The position numbers and the translations under genes were made by a program. DNA of 64,000 nt from Muricea muricata (Eukaryota; Cnidaria; Anthozoa; Malacalcyonacea; Plexauridae), in contig OY979730.1 in the NCBI GenBank assembly GCA_963855995.1, forward strand, positions 11,881,300 to 11,945,299, written 5' to 3'. Below the pieces are notes generated by a model. That model did no database searches. It was not told where the DNA came from and worked only from the letters and a program-made list of their open reading frames with translations. Shown here in pieces: positions 23,090 to 33,497 of the stretch (positions are counted from its first letter, which is position 1; each line of letters opens with the position of its first letter).

Positions 23090-26000
23090 TCAATAGTGGT
23101 GCCGTTTTGGAGGTTTTGGAGGACCTACTCTCTCAACGGTTTGTACGTTGGATTTTTTAGGCGGTTTCAAAATCACATCGCATGTTGAGCCTGTTAGGTC
23201 ACCCAGAGTACACTTCACATATTTGTCCACGTGCTTGGCAAGGTAGGCTTCAGGAGCGGAGCCTTGGGACAAAACTTGGTAATGGAAATCTTGGATGCTG
23301 AATTTGTCCTTAAGTTGCTCCTTGGCGGAATTTCGTAGTTCCACGAGTTTTTGTTGGCCCAGCATGTACGCCGTGGCCTGACCAGGGCAACCCTGGTAAC
23401 GAGTGATCTCTTTCTCTGCTAAATCGGAATCGTCCCAAGCATATTCTGAGAAATACCATAATGCCTCAGTCCTGTAAGGGGGGAAGAAGGCTGGTTAACA
23501 AGTCTGTTGCAAGTTGATTGTCGAAACTTGTTATCCACAGGCTTGCTGCAAGTTGTTTCAACAAGTTGTAACAAGTCTGCAAGTGACAAGTTCCAACAAG
23601 CCTGATTCTAACAGACTTGTTGCAACTTGATGAAAATTACAAGTGTGTTGACAAGTTGTAACAAACTGGTAAAATTCCCAACATGCAGCAAGTCTGTGGT
23701 GTTTTTGTCTCTGTGGTGTAAAAGAATAATTCTACCAACAAATACCCACCTATTCATCCCACGATAATGCAGACCTGTATCAACAATTAATCGCAATGCT
23801 CTCCAAACCTACAAAGAGTCAAGGCAAAAGTTAGATGTAATCTAGCTTAACCAAACCTCTCCTTTAAACCAGCATAATGAAAGAGTAAAACAGTCACCAT
23901 GCATCAATAGCATATAATTCAACAAATATCGCCACTAAGTATCCAGTTTAATTCATGTTTTGCAATGGAGACGTCATACCTGCCACTTGAGCATACCAAA
24001 TCTCTGCATCGGGTAACCTTCGTATGTGTTAGTGTCTTCAGCAATGACTGGGTTTTCAGAATAGAGTCCCCATCCTTCGGTAAAGAACGTGTAGTATGTT
24101 TCATCATCGATCCATTTTTCTACACCACCATATCTATCTTGGAAGTATTCAGTTTGTGCTAAAACAAAACAAAACCTGAGGATAAACTTTTTTTCTGTCG
24201 TGCACAGCCAAGAACGCCACGGGCTTGTCTTCCGAGTCAGTGGCGAAGCCAGCCTGACATTTGGTCATGCAAATGCAAATTTTTTGTGTTTATAGACCGT
24301 ATAAGGAATCAATTTCTATGGAAATGAATAATGATAATGATTTAAATTTGCATAGCATGACCAAATTGTTGGGCTGGCTTCGCTACTGTTCCGAGTGGTG
24401 ACAAGCTGCAACAAACTTGTCAATTTCATCAAGTAGCAAAAATTCCGTTTAAATCAGGCTTGCTGCAAGTTGTCAGCTGCACACTTTAGAACTACTTAAA
24501 AGAACTTACAGCAGGTCAAAAGAAGTTTTGACAATTCAACAGGCTTCTGCAAGCCATGCAAACGCATCCTTATATCTGCTTGTTGATAACAAGCTTGTTT
24601 GCGAGATGTGAACAGAATTGTTGAAACTAGGCTATGCAGCATAAAAGCAAGCTCAAATTTAACTTACCCTATTGCCCCTCTTCCCCACCATTCACCCCAC
24701 TGCCCCAATATTCACCCCACTGCCCCAATATTCCCCCCACTGCCCCAATATTTACCCAAATGCCCCAATATTCACCCAACTACCCCAACATTCACCCAAC
24801 TGCCCCATATTACCCCGCTGCCCTCTGCCCCAATATTCACCCACTGCCCTAATATTCACCTACTGCCACTCCCTTAATATTCACCCCACCACCCTCTCCG
24901 CCAATATTCACTCCAAATCCCCCTCCTCACCTTGTATTTGCGTATGATGTCCCGGCCAGCTCTCGTGAGCTGTCACAGACCATTCCGAGAACCGTGGGCC
25001 GTGGTCCTTCAGATAAAAAGGCAGACCGAAGTTAGCTGGCTTGGTGCACTTCTTGCTGGTTCCTTGAAAGAACTGCGCTCCGGATGACGGGTTAAAATTG
25101 ACCAGCATGTCGATGGGACAGTTAGGGATTGTTATTTTTTCTCCGGTATGGTAAAATAATGGTATAAGTTTTGGCGCGAGCTTGCTCATCGTCTCGCGAC
25201 AAGTTGCCATCCATTTCAAGACAGATTTATACCGCTCAGGACAGTATTGTTTGGCACTTTTCATGTCCGTACAGCGTTTGTAAGCCGTGGCGTTCGACTC
25301 GATTTCAGGGAACTCTGCATCGTTGTAAAATGAACTTTGATTCGTAAGGATTTTACGAAATGCGGCGATTGCTTCTTTTTTGTCGGATTTCATGGTAACA
25401 TTCTTTGCAATTTCTACTACCTGGGATGAAACCAAGCTTTGGATAAATGGGTACATGTATCAAAGAAAAAGGAAATATTCAATGGCTGGGGATATGCTTC
25501 CTTAATTGAAGCTGGTAGCTAAGCGAACGTCAATAGACATGTATGTGTGTCCAGTGTGGAGTACGCAGCGAAAAAGACCACAGACTTGATGCAACAGACT
25601 TGATGCAACAAACTTGTCAATCCCATCAAGCTGCAAAAAGTCTGTTACAGTCAGGCTTGTTGTAACTGGTCATATCTAAACTTGTTACAACTTGTTGAAA
25701 CAACTTGCAGCAAGCCTGCGGACAACAAGTTTTGACAATCAACTTGCAACAAGTCTGTTGACATCTTGCACACGTCTTGTCATGATGACAATAGACGTGT
25801 TGCAGCTTGTGAGTTTCTGGTTGTGTACGAGAACTGCGAACAATGTAACATAAACAAGCATGCATTTTAGGTGTGGATTACCAAGCCAGAGTTCCTATGA
25901 ACATTTACCTGAGGATAAAGAACATGCAATCGTTCTTGCCCAATTTCGTTAATTCTTTCAGGTGAGATATTACTTGTGGTAAAATAATGAAGAATATTTC

Positions 26001-29000
26001 TGTACGTTTCTTTGCCACTTAAAGGGGCATTCGTGATAGGCAAACGTTTGGTCGTACGATTTTTCGTGGCGACGCCATCAACATAGATGAAGTCAACAGG
26101 AAGTTCAGCAATACCGCTGGCCAGATCTCGAGGCAAGCAATGCCTTACATGATCGTTTTCCATGTACTTCATCAACTCCACAAGAGGTTGGCCAATTCCT
26201 GCGAAAAACAATCGTAAAATTAACCTACAGGAGGAAACCTAAACTAAACTAACTTTATTTATACTGGATAGCTCTATCAGTTCTAAACTGTTCTTCCTAG
26301 AGGTCCAGTAAGGATCATCTCTTATTGATCCAGTGTTACTACAGGAGGAAACCTAAACTAAACTAACTTTATTTATACTGGATAGCTCTATCAGTTCTAA
26401 ACTGTTCTTCCTAGAGGTCTAGTAAGGATAATCTCTTATTGATCCAGTGTTACTAGAGGAGGAAACCTAAACTAAACTAACTTTATTTATACTGGATAGC
26501 TCTATCAGTTCTAAACTGTTCTTCCTAGAGGTCCAGTAAGGATAATCTCTTATTGATCCAGTGTTACTACAAGAGGAAACCTAAAGTAAACTAACTTTAT
26601 TTATACTGGATGGCTGTATCAGATCTAAACTGTTCTTCCTAGAGGTCCAGTAAGGGTCATTTCTTATTGATCCAGTGTTACTATGGGAGGAAACCAAAAC
26701 TAAACTAACTTTATTTATACTGGATAGCTCTATCAGTTCTAAACAGTTCTTCCTAGAGGTCCAGTAATACGAACTAGGCTACTAAATTCTTGAGAAATAT
26801 TTTTTTTGCTCTAAACGTCTCCACATACACTAGTAAGGTTACTTAAAGTGTAGTTCGTCTAGCATGGTGCGAGCACTCCATACCTTTTACTAAACTGTCA
26901 CGAACTGATTCATTGAAGGACTTCTTGTATTTTCTCATCCAATTGCTCCTGTCCGATTGAGAGACATTCTTCGCAAAATCCTCTTCGAGGTATGCTTTTA
27001 CAAACCACTCTTTCAATACGTCAGTTGCGTTCATTTCACTCGAGATTTTCTTAAAGTTTTGTTTGAAGGCATCCAGGCCAGCTATACAATTGAACTTCGA
27101 CCGGACCATTCCTGTCTTCACGCCAAGTTCCATATTTGACCTAACACATGAAAAAGTACATGCATTTTGCAATAGGCATGTGAAATTTTATCGCAAAAAA
27201 ATTGAGCACCTTACTTGTATTGCAGGATGGATTCTTTATTTGACATTATTTTTTCAATTATTTTCTCAGCTTCATCGAAGTTCTTGGGTTTAATATGGAA
27301 GGCATAAGCGTTAATATAGTAGCCTATTGAGCATATAGCTTGCCAGCAAAAATGATTTGGCCCCAACATCCAATCACCGTTATAAAAGTTTTCATCGAAT
27401 GGAGCACCAAATACAGTCCATAGAAAGTGTTTTACCTGAATTGAATAAATTTGGCTAACAAGTTACACATGTACAAGAACAACGGCAACAACAAAAACAA
27501 CATCATTATCAACCTGTTCAAGAGCTTTAACTTCACGAGGTGTCATTTTGTTTTCATGCAGAACTGTCGAGTTGATTTCGTTGAGCAGCTCAAACGCGGC
27601 ATCTGTTTTGGCTTTAAGATAGGCCGGAGTGGCATTATAAGGAAGATGTCTGAAAAATAAAAACTTTCTAAGAGATGATCCTTAGCAGAGCTATCCAGTA
27701 TAAATAAAGTTAGTGTAGTTTAGGTTTCCTCCTGTAGTAACACTGGATCAATAAGAGATGATCCTTACTGGACCTCTAGGAAGAACAGTTTAGAACTGAC
27801 AGAGCTATCCAGTATACATATAGTTCAATAACAGGTTATCCTCACTGGGCCACCAGACTACCTTTCTTTCAATTCCGCCTCAAGCTCTTCATCTTCTCTG
27901 TCTGGTCGCCATGGCAAAGATGCCCGGTTGTATTCATAGTAGGTGTCCTGAACCCTCTTCAAAAAGTCTGGTAGTTTTATACGCAACGCTTCATCGGAGT
28001 AAACATATTCATCTGTTGAATTTGCTGCAAAGAGATAAATTCAGGTCAAGACCGAAATTTATCAAGGACTGGACAGCCAAAAACGTCACACACTTGTCGC
28101 AAATTTTATCAAGTTGCTGCAACAAACTTGTCTATTTCATCAAGTTGCTACGAGTCTATTAAATCAGGCTTGTTGCAACATGTCATTTGCAGACTTGTTA
28201 CAACTTGTTGAAACAACTTGCAGGAAGCCTGTGGATAACAAGTTTTGACAATCAACTTGCAACAAGTCTGTTGAGAACTTCTAACAGATTTCTGGTCAAC
28301 AAGCTGCTACAAGCCATGCGAACTCATCTTAATATCGACTTGTTGATATCGAATCTGTCGCAAGATGTCAACAGACTTGTTGCAACACTCACGTTATTGC
28401 CTGCGTAAACCAAAGAGGACCTAGGATTCAGCGGGAGGGGGTGGAGGCTAAAGGGAAGCTGCAATAAGTATGCCAGCGGACTTACCTTCAATCTTTACCC
28501 CACACCGCTTGCCAGTATAGCCGCTGGCACATGTACACGTGATGTCGCCATTGTTTTCACGACATGTGCCATTGTTGACGCAAGGTTGGATTGCGCATAA
28601 CGAACCTGGAAAATAAAATAGTTTAAGATTGTCGTATGTACAAGGCACAAACGTTACAGCAAGACATTACCTTCAATTTTTTCCTCACACCGCTCGCCAA
28701 TATAACCGCTGGCGCAAGTGCATGTGATGCCGTCATTTTTCTCTTGACATGTCCCATTGTTGACACAAGGATCAATAGCGCACAACGAACCTTGAGAATT
28801 GAAATGAGTATTGATTGAGGATTTTTAACGGAGACTTCAACCCTCGGCAATTAGCCTTTGTATAAAACTCTTAACTTTTTAATCACTGTATTTTGGTTGG
28901 ATAAAGATTAGGTACAAAATACGTGCTTCTGATTGGTCGACGTTTCCACTAATCATAGTTAACTTTAATCATGTTTTTATACAACCTGCCGCAGGTGTTA

Positions 29001-32000
29001 AAATCTGTAAGTTTGACTGGCAAAAAAATTGTTTTTCAGCATTCAAAAGAAAAGGTATGAAAAAGGTTAATTTTTTGCTTATAAGCAATTGTTTGACACA
29101 ATTGCTAAAAAATTTAGATTAAATTGCATTTACCTACGTACATTGCTATGTGTACAAACACTCCCCGAAAATATGTGGCATTTTTCATCGCGTATTTTCT
29201 CGGAAAAATTTCTAAATTTGGGGCTTAAACTACACACACTGAACTGTAACGTACGATAAACTTCCAATATTCAAATATTGTTCAAATATTGTTTTGATAA
29301 CAAAACTTGCCCAATTCAATCATTCTACCAACAAAAAAAAAGGCGGATTCAAAACAGGTTAAAGTAAACTCTCTCGGCGATTGGCATCTGAAATGAACGG
29401 CGCTGGTTTTGTCATAGGCGGCCCAGTTCACTGCGTAGTTTCTGTAATATGAAGAAGTTTCAGTAGTATCAGTGCGCAGATCAACATACTTCGTAAGTTC
29501 TTAAATATAATATATATTCAAGAACTTATGAAGTATGTTTATGTGAATTGGGCTGTCTATTGTTTTGCAAGACGTACATAAGCTCAAATTACTTTTGCGA
29601 GCGATCAGGTCACTTTCTTAAAAAGTGACTTTGTCACAAAAACCGGAAGTTCTGCAAATCTGGAACGGAATTCTAAGCTCCAGAGTCCGTTTCAGCAAAA
29701 AGCATTCCATCCGCGTTTTTGCTGGAACCTAATAAAGCGACCAGAGCCAACCGGAAGTATTAAGCGCATTCACAGATCAGCAGAGGCTTACATTTCATGC
29801 AAGCCTGTATTTATCCATTTATCTCCCAGCTAATTTCAAAAGCCTCTGCGAAGAAGAGAGGGTTAGCTCTTCTTGGTTAAAAACTTCTACAAATCTGTTC
29901 GATTTAAAACTTCAGAAGCCTAAAGTACCATTGATCCAAGCAGGATTTCTGAAGAAATATTTTCAAGTTTCTTAAAAATGTGCTGGAAAATTTCTTTTGA
30001 ATTTCACATTAGCCTAGGGCTAATAATCGGCACAAGTGATAGCGCGTGCTCTCGTGACCTTGGAAGGTCGCCTGGCAACACGCGAAGTTTATCGTGGGCT
30101 CAGTTCTCGTTTCTGAATCACCACGCTGATTATGAAGAGCAGTTGCTTAAAGTGCTGGGGCCGGTTGTATAAAAAAGTGATTAAAGTTAACTATGATTAG
30201 TGGAAACGTCAACCAATCAGAACAACGTATTTTGTACTTAATCACTATTTAACTACAAAACAGTGATTAAAAAAGTGATTAAGACTTTTATACAACCGGC
30301 CCCAGGTTTCTAGCCAGTCTCGTTTCTCGGGCTTCGAAAGTAACGTCATCATCAGCGCAAGTAGTGCAGTCGAAAGTACAGGGATATATAGGCGCCTAAT
30401 ATCAAAGAAACCTGCGATCAATTAATAGCAATGACGTTGTTGATACAGGGGGCTGAAAGCAATGTGACAGCAATAACTTTCAACATGACACAAACCAGAT
30501 GCTTGAATTAGAACAACCGATTTTTGGTTGAAAAGTGTTGCATCCTAGGAGATTCAGGTTTGTTTCAGCTGCGACTAAAGATGATTAAAACAGCAAGGCA
30601 AGAAACAACGAAACGGAATCAAATTTAATAAAACATGCATCGGTTACCATGTTTGTGACTTTAATAACGCTACGGTAATTGAGAAAGGTAATCGCCGATT
30701 TCGAAAAGCGTTGCAATCGCAAGATACATCCTTCAGACCAGAAGCACACAATTCTATGCTGTTATCGAGAAAAAATAATACAACCTTTAATTAAGATAAT
30801 TCTTATAACCTGGGTTGCGTAAATCTTTAATTATTTAATTAATTTATTTGGGTTTCAGCCAGTGTAAATGGAACTGGACTACTTCATAATCATAATGACA
30901 GGTATTTTGTTTAAAGAACTTTTTTTAAATACCAAAATCGCTTTGTACAAAAGATTAACTTCTCACAACCACCCAATCAAACTCAAAGGTTTTGGTCCAA
31001 TCGAGATCAAATTCTACCACATAAGATTTAACGCTTAGTGTTAACAGATCAGTCTTGCGGAACTACATCACAGTTTAGTTTTATTCATTTAAGCTTCACG
31101 ACAATAGCATTAGGCAATTACTGTGGGCCCATAGTTACTATATCCCACCTAGTCAACTTTCCCTGTGGAAAGAAACCGAAGGAATCCGACGGCTTCCAGC
31201 AGATCCCTGACAAGTGCTTTTCACACTTAATTAACTATTTAGTCCAGCTGACGATTGGCCCTGCATCATTGTTATGGCAACATAAAAGACACCAGAGTCA
31301 AATAGCCGTGTTTTAAAACGTTTAAGCACGTTCCTACAGTACAGTGTGACAAGACGATATTCTAGACGTTTCTGACCGTTTTTAGATGCTTACTGAGATC
31401 GAAAATGCTTTCATTGCATCGCCAAAATACCGTGTACGCACAACTCGATCGCACGAACTAATTATGGTGTTTGCTGTAGCTAACGTTTCCGTAAAAATAT
31501 AATTTTGCGGAAACACCACGTAAGTTTATTATCGCAGAGTTTTCGATCCGTAAGCTTGGATCTTCATCAGTGCTTCATCGGATCTTTAGCACTGATGAAG
31601 ATCCGAGCTTACGGATCGAAAGCTCTGCGATAATAAACTTACGTGGTGTTTCCACAAAATTATATTTTAATTTGATATTCACCATCAATTTATGACTGGC
31701 AGTAGGGGGAACATCATCAGCTTAAGTTACATTGTTTTAAGTGCATTCGGGAACGCTCTTGTTGTTTTAACATAACACCTGATGACAAGCTCAAAAAGTA
31801 GAATCAGCGACGAATGGGGTGAGCGCAGAATACTATAAAAAATGTTCATGAAAGCTTATAGCGCGTTCGAAAAAGTTTGTGCATCGCTGTAAATTTTTCT
31901 GCAAATCCTTTTAATCCCTTCTCTGTTGCTTGCGTGAAATCCAAAGAAGTATTGAGCATTAGTTTGGCCAAGAAATAGATTTTTTAATGGAAGGAGACCC

Positions 32001-33497
32001 TACCGTGTGTTGACAGACGTGGGCTACTTGGCAATATTTTCTTTAGCAATGCAACCCTCTGTTAATAAAACTTTCTTGTTTCAGAGGAGTGTTTCTCGTA
32101 ATTATTTAACAGAATCTAGAGGCGAGTAGAACTGAAAAAAATCAAGCTTGTGTGTGGTTTTACGAACCAAAATGTCCAGGTCCTGGATGGTTTACACCTT
32201 TCAATACGGGTTTGAACTAAAATAAGCTCTAATTAGAGACGACGCCAGCTATCATTCGACAATGATTTAAGCCGGCGGCTGCGTGCCTTTTTTTATGCAG
32301 CTATAGAAAATACTTAAAGCAAAAATTCAACCCGTTTTAGCGCTGCATGCCCGCACAATAGCATCACGATTGAAAGGTTTACGACTTCATTTGAAGACGC
32401 TGTATTAGAGCTAGTCGGCCTCGAAATGAGAACGTCGAAATGAAAACGAAAAAAAAATAATGCTATAGGATAATAAGATGTGTAAATACAGTTCATGTCT
32501 GTGTAAATATAGGCCGAAATTAAACGGAAAGCACAAAGGCAGTTAGAAATGCTGTGTTGCTTTATAAAACACAACCGTTTCCTGAACATCAAACAACACC
32601 ACAAACGCCTTAATGGAGATGATGGCTTAATTAAGGCGAGCATTGGTGGCATTCGCTTCTTAATATTATATAGCAAGTACCCGTCTCAAGTGCATTTCAC
32701 AACTGCTTATACCTCAGAGCTTACGAAATATTACGTAAGTCTGTGCGCCTTCGACTGCCCTACCGCCCCTGAAAACGCTTGTTCGAAGTGTTACACTAAC
32801 AAAAAGGTGTAAAAACATATTGGATTATTAAAAGGTTTTGGCGTTCTCCCAAACGTGCGCTTTTTCAACCGCGCAGATAATCTCTTTACGACACGAGAGG
32901 AAATATCTAATACCAACTCTTAAACCGAGTTCTTTATAATTATACTGCTCAGTGGAATGACCATTAATTTCCCTGCCATGGGATCTCCAGTTTTTTTCTG
33001 GCCCTAAGATCATTACAACCTCGGAACGCTTGCAAAACAAGAAACCACGACAAGCAGACAACTTAAGGAAGTACAAAATGAAACAAAATTCGAAAATAGA
33101 CATCCTGAATTCCTGATGTTCAAGAAAAAACAAGAATATCAGAAATACAAGATGCCTATTTTCGGAATTTGTTTTATCTTGCGAAACAATGTGTATTCTG
33201 CACTACGTAGCGAAGAAGATCGCTCGAATCGAAACTGTCGCACTTACCAGAGCGTCCGCTCGAACTAGAGGAACTGCTTGAATCGTCATCGCTGGAGGAT
33301 TCCTTTGCCAACAAAGCGATGAAGACAATGCATAGTATGAGTAAGACAAACGCCAAAATGAGCAAGATTTTCTCCATCTGTGTCCTGATTGCAAATTTAT
33401 TATTTCTGTCCCATCGGGTTTCCTGCAAAGTGTCTCCATTGTCACAGGGTTTCAGCTCGACACCAGCCAAATCTGCACCTAGGTTGTATGTCGCCAT
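23090..33497 (-). CDS. Type II membrane protein with two EGF domains and a DUF885 peptidase-like ectodomain
   Basis: Twelve exons on the minus strand: 33497-33248, 28790-28671, 28605-28486, 28024-27862, 27649-27514, 27435-27215, 27140-26884, 26198-25909, 25420-24931, 24158-23980, 23808-23750 and 23471-23090; 888 aa, in frame throughout. Residues 1-43 are cytosolic, 44-64 a hydrophobic helix (ILLILAFVLLILCIVFIALL), 65-83 a Ser/Asp stalk. Two near-identical EGF modules, one per exon, both phase 1-1, contain PCVNNGTC and CTCASGY. From about 164 the DUF885 domain follows: HESWPGHH at 671-678 (an HExxPGHH pattern), TEGWGLYSE, DTGLH, and CPGQATAYMLGQ near the end. DUF885 proteins are mostly bacterial and look like metallopeptidases; activity here is inference. 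The tail is Pro/Lys-rich (PPKPPKRHH). Confidence 0.88.
23490..23695. mobile_element. TTGCAACAAG foldback family, partial copy in EGF-DUF885 intron 11
   Basis: Dense TTGCAAC, ACTTGTTGCAA and CAACAAGTTG motifs in both orientations, including AACAAGTCTGTTGCAAG and TGTTGACAAGTTG. It lacks the CACAGCC ends that complete copies have. Confidence 0.65.
24200..24625. mobile_element. TTGCAACAAG foldback family copy, interrupted by a hAT-like element
   Basis: It starts TGCACAGCCAAGAACGCCAC and continues after the insertion at 24397 with GACAAGCTGCAACAAACTTG, ending near GCTTGTTTGCGAGATGTG. The insertion at 24238-24388 splits it cleanly. Confidence 0.7.
24238..24388. mobile_element. hAT-like miniature element with exact 8 bp target duplication
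   Basis: 151 bp with inverted ends CAGTGGCGAAGCCAGCC and GGCTGGCTTCGCTACTG. TTCCGAGT occurs on both sides (24230-24237 and 24389-24396). Eight-base duplications fit hAT. A diverged relative is at 16896-17050. Confidence 0.85.
24669..24930 (+). repeat. C-rich minisatellite CCCAATATTCACC, next to a splice donor
   Basis: About ten units of roughly 21 bases such as CCCCAATATTCACCCCACTG. On the transcribed minus strand it is G-rich and begins right after the donor of EGF-DUF885 exon 9 (24931). It creates open proline-rich frames on the plus strand that are not genes. Confidence 0.9.
25570..25835. mobile_element. TTGCAACAAG foldback family copy in EGF-DUF885 intron 8
   Basis: Contains GATGCAACAGACTTGATGC, TTGTTGTAACTGGTCAT and AACTTGCAACAAGTCTGTTG, the usual order of motifs in this family. 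Confidence 0.7.
26222..26775 (+). repeat. 114 bp tandem family, array in EGF-DUF885 intron 7
   Basis: Nearly five units of 114 bases. The unit includes ACAGGAGGAAACCTAAACTA, ACTTTATTTATACTGGATAG, CTCTATCAGTTCTAAACTG and CTTCCTAGAGGTCCAGTAAG. Units are over 90 percent alike by eye. Confidence 0.92.
27672..27832 (-). repeat. 114 bp tandem family, short array in EGF-DUF885 intron 4
   Basis: About one and a third units in reverse orientation relative to the 26222 array, starting CAGAGCTATCCAGTATAAAT. Confidence 0.85.
28075..28410. mobile_element. TTGCAACAAG foldback family copy in EGF-DUF885 intron 3
   Basis: It starts GACAGCCAAAAACGTCACAC, runs through AACTTGCAACAAGTCTGTTG and ends near CACGTTATTGCCTGCGTAA. 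The complete family structure of about 330 bp is visible. Confidence 0.75.
28848..28999. mobile_element. GGCCGGTTGTATAAAA-type miniature element, diverged copy
   Basis: Reverse-complement relative of 30155-30305, sharing CACTAATCATAGTTAACTTT, ACAAAATACGT and the end TTTTTATACAACCTGCCGCAG. It lies in intron 1 of the EGF-DUF885 gene, 58 bases upstream of EGF exon 1. Confidence 0.7.
29413..29562. mobile_element. CATAGGCGGCCCA-type miniature element, diverged copy
   Basis: Left end CATAGGCGGCCCAGTTCACTG, right end GAATTGGGCTGTCTATTG. It holds an internal hairpin (AAGTTCTTAAATATAATATA and complement). Relative of 46412-46526. Confidence 0.65.
30155..30305. mobile_element. GGCCGGTTGTATAAAA-type miniature element
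   Basis: Terminal inverted repeats CTGGGGCCGGTTGTATAAAA and, on the right, CTTTTATACAACCGGCCCCAG. About 150 bp, no coding. It lies in the large first intron of the EGF-DUF885 gene. A partial end of the same type (GGGGCCGGTTGTTCAAAAG) occurs at 1079-1098. Confidence 0.8.
31105..31232 (-). mobile_element. SINE tail fragment
   Basis: ATTACTGTGGGCCCATAGTT, TCAACTTTCCCTGTGGAAAG and following bases match the body of the SINE at 62305-62565 in the same orientation. The tRNA-like head is missing. Confidence 0.6.
31485..31690. mobile_element. Long foldback element (CACCACGTAAGTTTAT arms), copy 1
   Basis: Arms of about 90 bases: GGAAACACCACGTAAGTTTA, TCGCAGAGTTTTCGATCCGT, AAGCTTGGATCTTCATCAGT and their complements, with a loop of about 20 bases. 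A second copy is at 55959-56113. It lies in intron 1 of the EGF-DUF885 gene. Confidence 0.85.

Noticed and set aside
24599-24947. Three overlapping proline-rich open frames on the plus strand
   Set aside because: They are the C-rich minisatellite in an intron, in three frames at once, which no real gene would be.
32314-33133. Open frames of about 90-120 codons in the first intron of the EGF-DUF885 gene
   Set aside because: Overlapping frames on both strands, no recognisable domain, no splice-compatible phase with the gene.
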